DNA of 64,000 bases from Artemisia argyi. Lineage: Eukaryota; Streptophyta; Magnoliopsida; Asterales; Asteraceae. The notes under the pieces were generated by a model. That model saw only the letters and a list, made by a program, of their open reading frames with translations. It was not told the origin of the DNA and searched no databases. Positions 59,437 to 64,000 of this stretch are shown piece after piece. The stretch covers positions 92,569,743 to 92,633,742 of the forward strand of contig CM060691.1 in the NCBI GenBank assembly GCA_030686995.1. The letters run 5' to 3'. A program made the position numbers and the translations under genes. Every line of letters starts with the position of its first letter. The stretch's first letter is position 1.

Positions 59437-59930
59437 CTACAGAAGATGGTTTTGGAATAATTAGTAAGAACATATAAATATCTAAGTGCTAAGTAGTAAA
59501 AAAAAATTAAAACTTTTAAAGACTTGTGAAGCTTTTATACATGTACTAAAATTCCAGTGTAAACACTATATTAATTATGTGATTCTTTCTTTCAAATTGA
59601 CTCATGTATACAAATATTACATGCTCTTGATAAGGAGTTCAATAAGCAATCCCTAATAAACCCTTTATAAGTAGTTGCAATAAGCAATCCAAAACAGCTC
59701 GCTCAAGAGAAATAATTTCAGTATACCAATCATAAACAACCCTTTCATGAGAAACAATTTCAATAAACAGACCTTTTAAGCTTAATTATTGCTCCTTATC
59801 TACATAAAAAATAGGCACAAAAGCACCTGAATAAGTAATTCTAAACACCCTCATAACAAAAGATAAACTTACATTGTTCGAGCAATTAGCGTGCATATAT
59901 GTGTGTTGTCTTCTTCATCAACTCTCTCAC

Positions 59931-60021
59931 CTGAAAAAGCAACTCTACTGCAACAGATAGACTCTCCAAAGCTTTATGAAAGTCCTCTAGTTGGATATGA
60001 GAACTGTCATTGTAAACAAAC
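59931..60021 (-). pseudogene. Exon-like fragment, unrecognised
   Basis: Bounded by TTTTTTAG and GTGAGAG. One frame is open and gives DSSHIQLEDFHKALESLSVA followed by VELLFQ, an amphipathic helical stretch. I do not recognise the source gene; it may belong with the next fragment. Confidence 0.4.
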
Positions 60022-60077
60022 CTAAAAAATTGACCATTTAATTCAATCCAACTACACCCCAAATCTTTTTTTTTTAC

Positions 60078-60350
60078 CCACGATGTGCTAGTGACATTCT
60101 AACATTTCCTGCATCTCCCACATACCTCTTGCAGCATATATATTTGGACGAAGCACAAACATCCCAGAATCCAAATCCCGAGTACCACAAAGCTTTTGTG
60201 TAACCAGTTCATCTAATCTAAAATTCTCATGGACTTTACGGCAACTCAGTAATGTTTCCAATGTATATGACAGAAGTTCAATCGGCATAGTTCGCTCAAG
60301 TCCTACTCAGCCACATCCTTAGAAATTCCATAGAACAGTTCCTCACATAC
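60078..60350 (-). pseudogene. Exon-like fragment, unrecognised
   Basis: Bounded by ATTGCAG and a GTAAAA donor-like end. One frame (60088-60288) reads MPIELLSYTLETLLS, FRLDELVTQKLCG and SGMFVLRPNIYAARGMWEMQ. The first 60 bases are open in another frame (VCEELFYGISKDVAE), so a frameshift is likely. The composition is that of a genuine conserved protein, but I cannot name it. Confidence 0.45.
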
Positions 60351-60557
60351 CTGCAATGAGCAACAACAAAGAGTGTTTGACAAACCATTTTAAGAAGCAA
60401 GTATATGCATTTCTATCTCACCGTACTGAAAAAGCGGAAATGAATGTATATGCCAATAAACATATGAATGTCGTGTCAAATAATTTAAATGACTTTCAGG
60501 ACTTTTTTTTCCTTGAAGATGATTGATTGAAAATATTTAGTAATATCAACACTTGTT

Positions 60558-60774
60558 GGGTGTTTGGGTAAGCTTTTAAAAAACAGGTTACACTACTAAT
60601 ATCGAATCACATTTTTTAGCTAAAAAGCTAATAACCATTCAATCGATGAGTTTAATCTACGCAAGTGAGACAGTGCAGAGGCATATGTTAAGTGTCTCAA
60701 AATGCAGGTACTATGAAGTGAATAGAAGTTATAATTAGCTGCATGTTGCATCAAAAAAGCTAACCCAAACACCC
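60558..60774. mobile_element. Tourist-like MITE (217 bp)
   Basis: GGGTGTTTGGGTAAGCTTTT at the left and its near reverse complement at the right (GGGTGTTTGGGTTAGCTTTT on the other strand). The ends resemble PIF/Harbinger MITEs. The TSD is unclear. A similar end (GGGGGTGTTTGGGTTG) at 61340 may mark another, degraded copy. Confidence 0.6.
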
Positions 60775-61771
60775 CCCATAACATCATTTCTTTTAATTTT
60801 TTTAGCGCTCACAGCGCTTTATTGCCAAACATAACTACCGATTCTACTACTTTGTACAATCCAGTGAGCAAAATTAATCTACCAAATTTTTTTATTGCCA
60901 AACATAACTAACGATTCTACTATTTGTACAATCCAGTAAGCAAAATTAATCTACCAACGTCCAACAATTGTTGTTGATCACCCCCGTATAGGGACATTAT
61001 TCACTTACCAACTAAAATCAGACTTAACGGGTAAAAGTAATGGAGCAAAGAATGAGGCCAAACCCCATATCAGTGGCCTACTAAGATCAGCCCACCCTCC
61101 TAACATTGAAACCTATTTCATTTGTTAACTCTTACTACTTTCCATGCTAGCTTTTTATGTACACATATTACATATCAATGGTCGCAAGGTGAAACAAAAT
61201 TGACCTCGCCATTGGTTAAGCTTTAACGAATATATCAGATCAGGTCAAAGCACCATTCTAGACATGAGACATTGTAACTTTTGCTAAATACCTCCTACGT
61301 CATTTTATATGTTTTGTAAAATAATTTATGTGATAATATGGGGGTGTTTGGGTTGCGTATTTGTTTATCCGACCTAGGCCGGTGTCGGATTGATTCCACA
61401 CTGGGCTGCAAACAAATACTTGGACTGATTTAGGACTATCCATCTTGAAACAGCTTATTTGAATAACCAATCGCGTTTGCAGTTGCTTATTAAAACTGCT
61501 TATTTACTCACATAAACAGGCTCAACGCGACATTTACCCTCTTAACAGCCATATGTGGTTTCACAAATTAAAAGTCCTTGAGAGAACACCAAGAAGCATA
61601 TAACCTTTTACAGAGATAATCAATTATCTTCCATCGCCATTTATTTATCGTACCAAGCTCATCTAATACTTTAATCCTTAATTCTAACATATAAATATCT
61701 ATTTTGAATTCGCTCCACAGTATACAAAACATTCGAACAGTATTCATACGCGAAAGTAAAAATCATTTTAC
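60775..61771. other. No gene; short duplication and MITE-like remnant
   Basis: A 70-80 bp phrase (CAAACATAACTA.CGATTCTACTA..TTGTACAATCCAGT) occurs twice at 60825-60965. The stretch from 61338 on starts like a Tourist MITE. Otherwise AT-rich with no coding signal. Confidence 0.5.
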
Positions 61772-61909
61772 CTTTACAGCAGATGTTTGACTCTCCATTG
61801 TTCTCAATAGCCCAATACCATCAGTATTAGCTAGAATTTTGATGCCATCTTAATTCGTTGAAACCGCCAACAGATTTCCTTCCTTATTGAATCGTGTGCA
61901 GGGTGAAGC
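61772..61909 (-). pseudogene. TOPLESS-related WD40 exon fragment
   Basis: A 138-bp exon bounded by TTTGCAG and GTAAAATG, phase 0 at both ends. It reads ASPCTRFNKEGNLLAVSTN, TAA, DGIKILANTDGIGLLRTMES, which matches the well-known RFNKEG.LLAV...GIKILAN..G.RLLR region in the WD40 part of TOPLESS/TOPLESS-related transcriptional co-repressors. The stop and lack of neighbouring exons of the same gene make it a fragment, not a gene. Confidence 0.75.
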
Positions 61910-62719
61910 CTGCAAATACATCATAAACCAAAAATCCATCAAGTAAAGATGCCAATTTTAATTTTTCAACATATGAATGGGTTTATTTATGAGAAATTTA
62001 TCTCTAAGGGGTAAAAAAAACACTTTGAGGAAATAAGGGTGAAAGTAACCAAATTTGTTACAGCATAAAATCTCCAAATAAAGTTTCCATGAAAAACGAT
62101 TACTATTAAAATGGTAATTAGATAAACCCGTACAAAAGTGTTCCTTATGTGATGAGGTATCACTTTCGGCTTTCGATACATCATCATCATCCTAAACACC
62201 ATTAACTCCTCTTTCAAAGGCAGAATTACTGACTGAAAACAAAAAAACAAAAAGATTAACTATTTAATCAAACACTTAACACACATCACCAATCTCAAAA
62301 CCCATTAAACAAATCAAAACCACCAAAAAACCATCTCATAATTCAATCAAAAACCCCAAATTCACCCAAAAATAATAATAATAACATCAATCATCAACAA
62401 TCAACAGCTTACATCAAGGCATCAAAATATGAATCATGTACCGAGAAAAATCCAGAAATTTGATGAAACCCATCTCATCTTCATTCTCATCTTCATCTCC
62501 ATCTCCCATTCTCCACACTGATAAAAACTGCTACCCGAAATCTATCACAAAAAATTGAAAGAAATTTATGATAATGAATAATACAAAAACCCCCAAATCT
62601 ACAACACCAACCGACTACCAAAGACCTGTAAGCAGCCACTTCAAGGCATCATGCATCCGGGTTTTGTTAGTGTGTGTGGTTTTGTGAGAGAGGATTTGAT
62701 GCATGTAGAATACTAACTA
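61910..62719 (-). other. Possible further gene fragments
   Basis: A short start-like exon at about 62410-62510 (MGDGDEDENEDEMGFIKFLD, then a stop near a GTAAGC donor) and an exon-like acceptor at about 62240 followed by an acidic DDDDVSKAES stretch with an in-frame stop. No source gene recognised. These may belong to the same mosaic as the TOPLESS-like exon. Confidence 0.3.
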
Positions 62720-63050
62720 TGTTAGAAACATGATAAACCTTGTGATTTGTGTGGTGTTAGTGAAGTGGGGAGGAGGGTAAGAAAGGAACCTTGAGAGAAA
62801 AGTGAAATATTAGATTGATATGAATGAAGGTCCAACCCTCTCCACGTGTGGAGAGGGATATTAATACTTACAACATAAACACTACACCCGGGCTGTGGAT
62901 CAGGCATACAGTGGGTGAAGACCCGTCCTTCTTCCACGATGTTACCTAAACTAATATCTAACTAACTAATAAACTAACTACGAGCTATCATAATGCTATT
63001 ACATCATTTAGGTGACCGGGTCTTTTATAGAAATAATTGTATTCCTAACA
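62720..63050 (-). mobile_element. 3' LTR of a Copia-type element leaving the window
   Basis: 331 bp, TGTTAGAAAC...TTCCTAACA. On the minus strand the tract CTTAGGGGAAGAT directly precedes TGTTAGGAATAC, so this is the 3' LTR of a minus-strand element whose body extends to the right. The five bases before it are AACTA; the other TSD copy is outside. Confidence 0.7.
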
Positions 63051-64000
63051 ATCTTCCCCTAAGCGAGGTCACCTTGGAAATTAAGCTCTTTGGTCTTTAA
63101 GCATTCTTTCGTCTCTGTAGCTCGTAGGATCTGATTCTTCACTTTTCTACACACTTTGTACTTCAACCAATCAAACTTGTGATTTGAATTCCTTTGTGAT
63201 GTGTGATCTTTTGAGCTTCTTTGAGATCATCAGCCAAAGTAAATCTCTAAGCTCATCCATAGTAATTGCCTTCATGTGATGTAGTGACTAAGGACCATCA
63301 TGCTCACACCCTTCTTTAACTGGAGACGTTGCATTAGAGTTGTAGATCAGGAGACTTTTTCATCAGAGTAGCGGAAACGTTGTTGGTAGTCTCTCAACAT
63401 TTGTTGTAGCAAGTCTCTCATCTTTATTGATAGTGTGGAGGATGTGTGAGCATGTGGTATGGATTGACCCGATTCAGCAGGAAACTGGAGTCATCAACGC
63501 CATCTTTATATGTGTCCCTGAAATAAAACAGTTAGCAATAAAGATAGAGAACGAATACGGCTTTGTCATTCGTTCTGCGAGGACAGACTACCCTCCGGTT
63601 TTGTGAAAACCGACCTGTGATCAGGTAGTCTCCTTTAAAGAAGACTCTCCTTGACAGGAATTTCCAGCTTGTAGTAATGAATTTTCCAAAGAATCCACTT
63701 TGGAATCTTCATACTCAGAATGGTCTCATACCGGAACGTCTCAAAGCAGACAGCACGATAGAGTGAATCGGTGAATGAATATTCATGGATTGATGAGAAA
63801 TAGATTTATAGAAATCACTCTTGTGTTCTATGATAAACATTTTTGAGACACGACGAGAGTCTTGTACTTTGAATCACATTTCCATCAAAAATACTTTTGT
63901 TTGAAAGATATTGTACACAATCAATGTGCTCGAAAGATTAGTTGGTGAGCACATTGAGAGGTTTTAGCAAAAGTATCCATCAATCCATATCCTGGAACAA
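63051..64000 (-). mobile_element. Internal 3' portion of the same element
   Basis: AT-rich sequence next to the polypurine tract. No RNase H or other pol domain is recognisable, so it is either 3' untranslated sequence or decayed. Confidence 0.45.

Overview
This is plant nuclear DNA. It is AT-rich, has intron-style splice sites, several LTR-retrotransposon lineages, plant LINEs and PIF/Harbinger- and hAT-type short elements, and fragments of plant-only genes (TOPLESS-type co-repressor, oxidosqualene cyclase, GRF zinc finger). The antisense retroelement ORF closely resembles proteins I know from Asteraceae annotations, so a daisy-family eudicot is my best inference. Genes are few; most of the window is repeats, many nested with target-site duplications (TSDs) that can be read directly.

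Layout. 1-5650: decayed 3' end of a Sirevirus-like Copia element with five GGGGGAG tracts and a 1.64-kb 3' LTR. 6218-6508: GRF zinc-finger gene with an in-frame stop. 7651-8454: the clearest ordinary gene, an N-myristoylation/palmitoylation-type MGCC protein. 9003-19561: complete but disabled Tat/Retand-like Ty3-gypsy element on the minus strand, carrying a spliced ORF on the opposite strand with its own TATA box. 20073 to about 44700: three diverged tandem units, each with a minus-strand gene for a 36-residue cysteine-rich protein (21195-21305, 40860-40970, 44076-44186). The second unit is split by 17.3 kb of nested insertions: LINE-1, then a 1.8-kb solo LTR, then a PIF/Harbinger transposon and LINE-2, and inside LINE-2 a 3.0-kb solo LTR.

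45059-45390: Tourist-like MITE. 45987-58149: Copia element with unusual TA...TA LTR ends, gag missing and its middle inverted. It is hit by a 3.1-kb non-autonomous Copia-type element (46609-49695) and by a very young 6.7-kb LARD with 3.0-kb LTRs and only about 720 bp inside (49790-56517). 58699-62550: foldback MITE, then a cluster of minus-strand exon fragments from different genes (oxidosqualene cyclase, unknown exons, TOPLESS-like). 62720-64000: LTR and 3' end of another minus-strand Copia-type element that leaves the window.

Functionally, the best candidates for living genes are the MGCC protein and the three small cysteine-rich proteins, whose length and TATA-to-start spacing are conserved while flanking DNA has diverged. 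Almost all transposon ORFs carry stops or frameshifts. The PIF transposase (one frameshift) is closest to intact, and the LARD looks most recently mobile.
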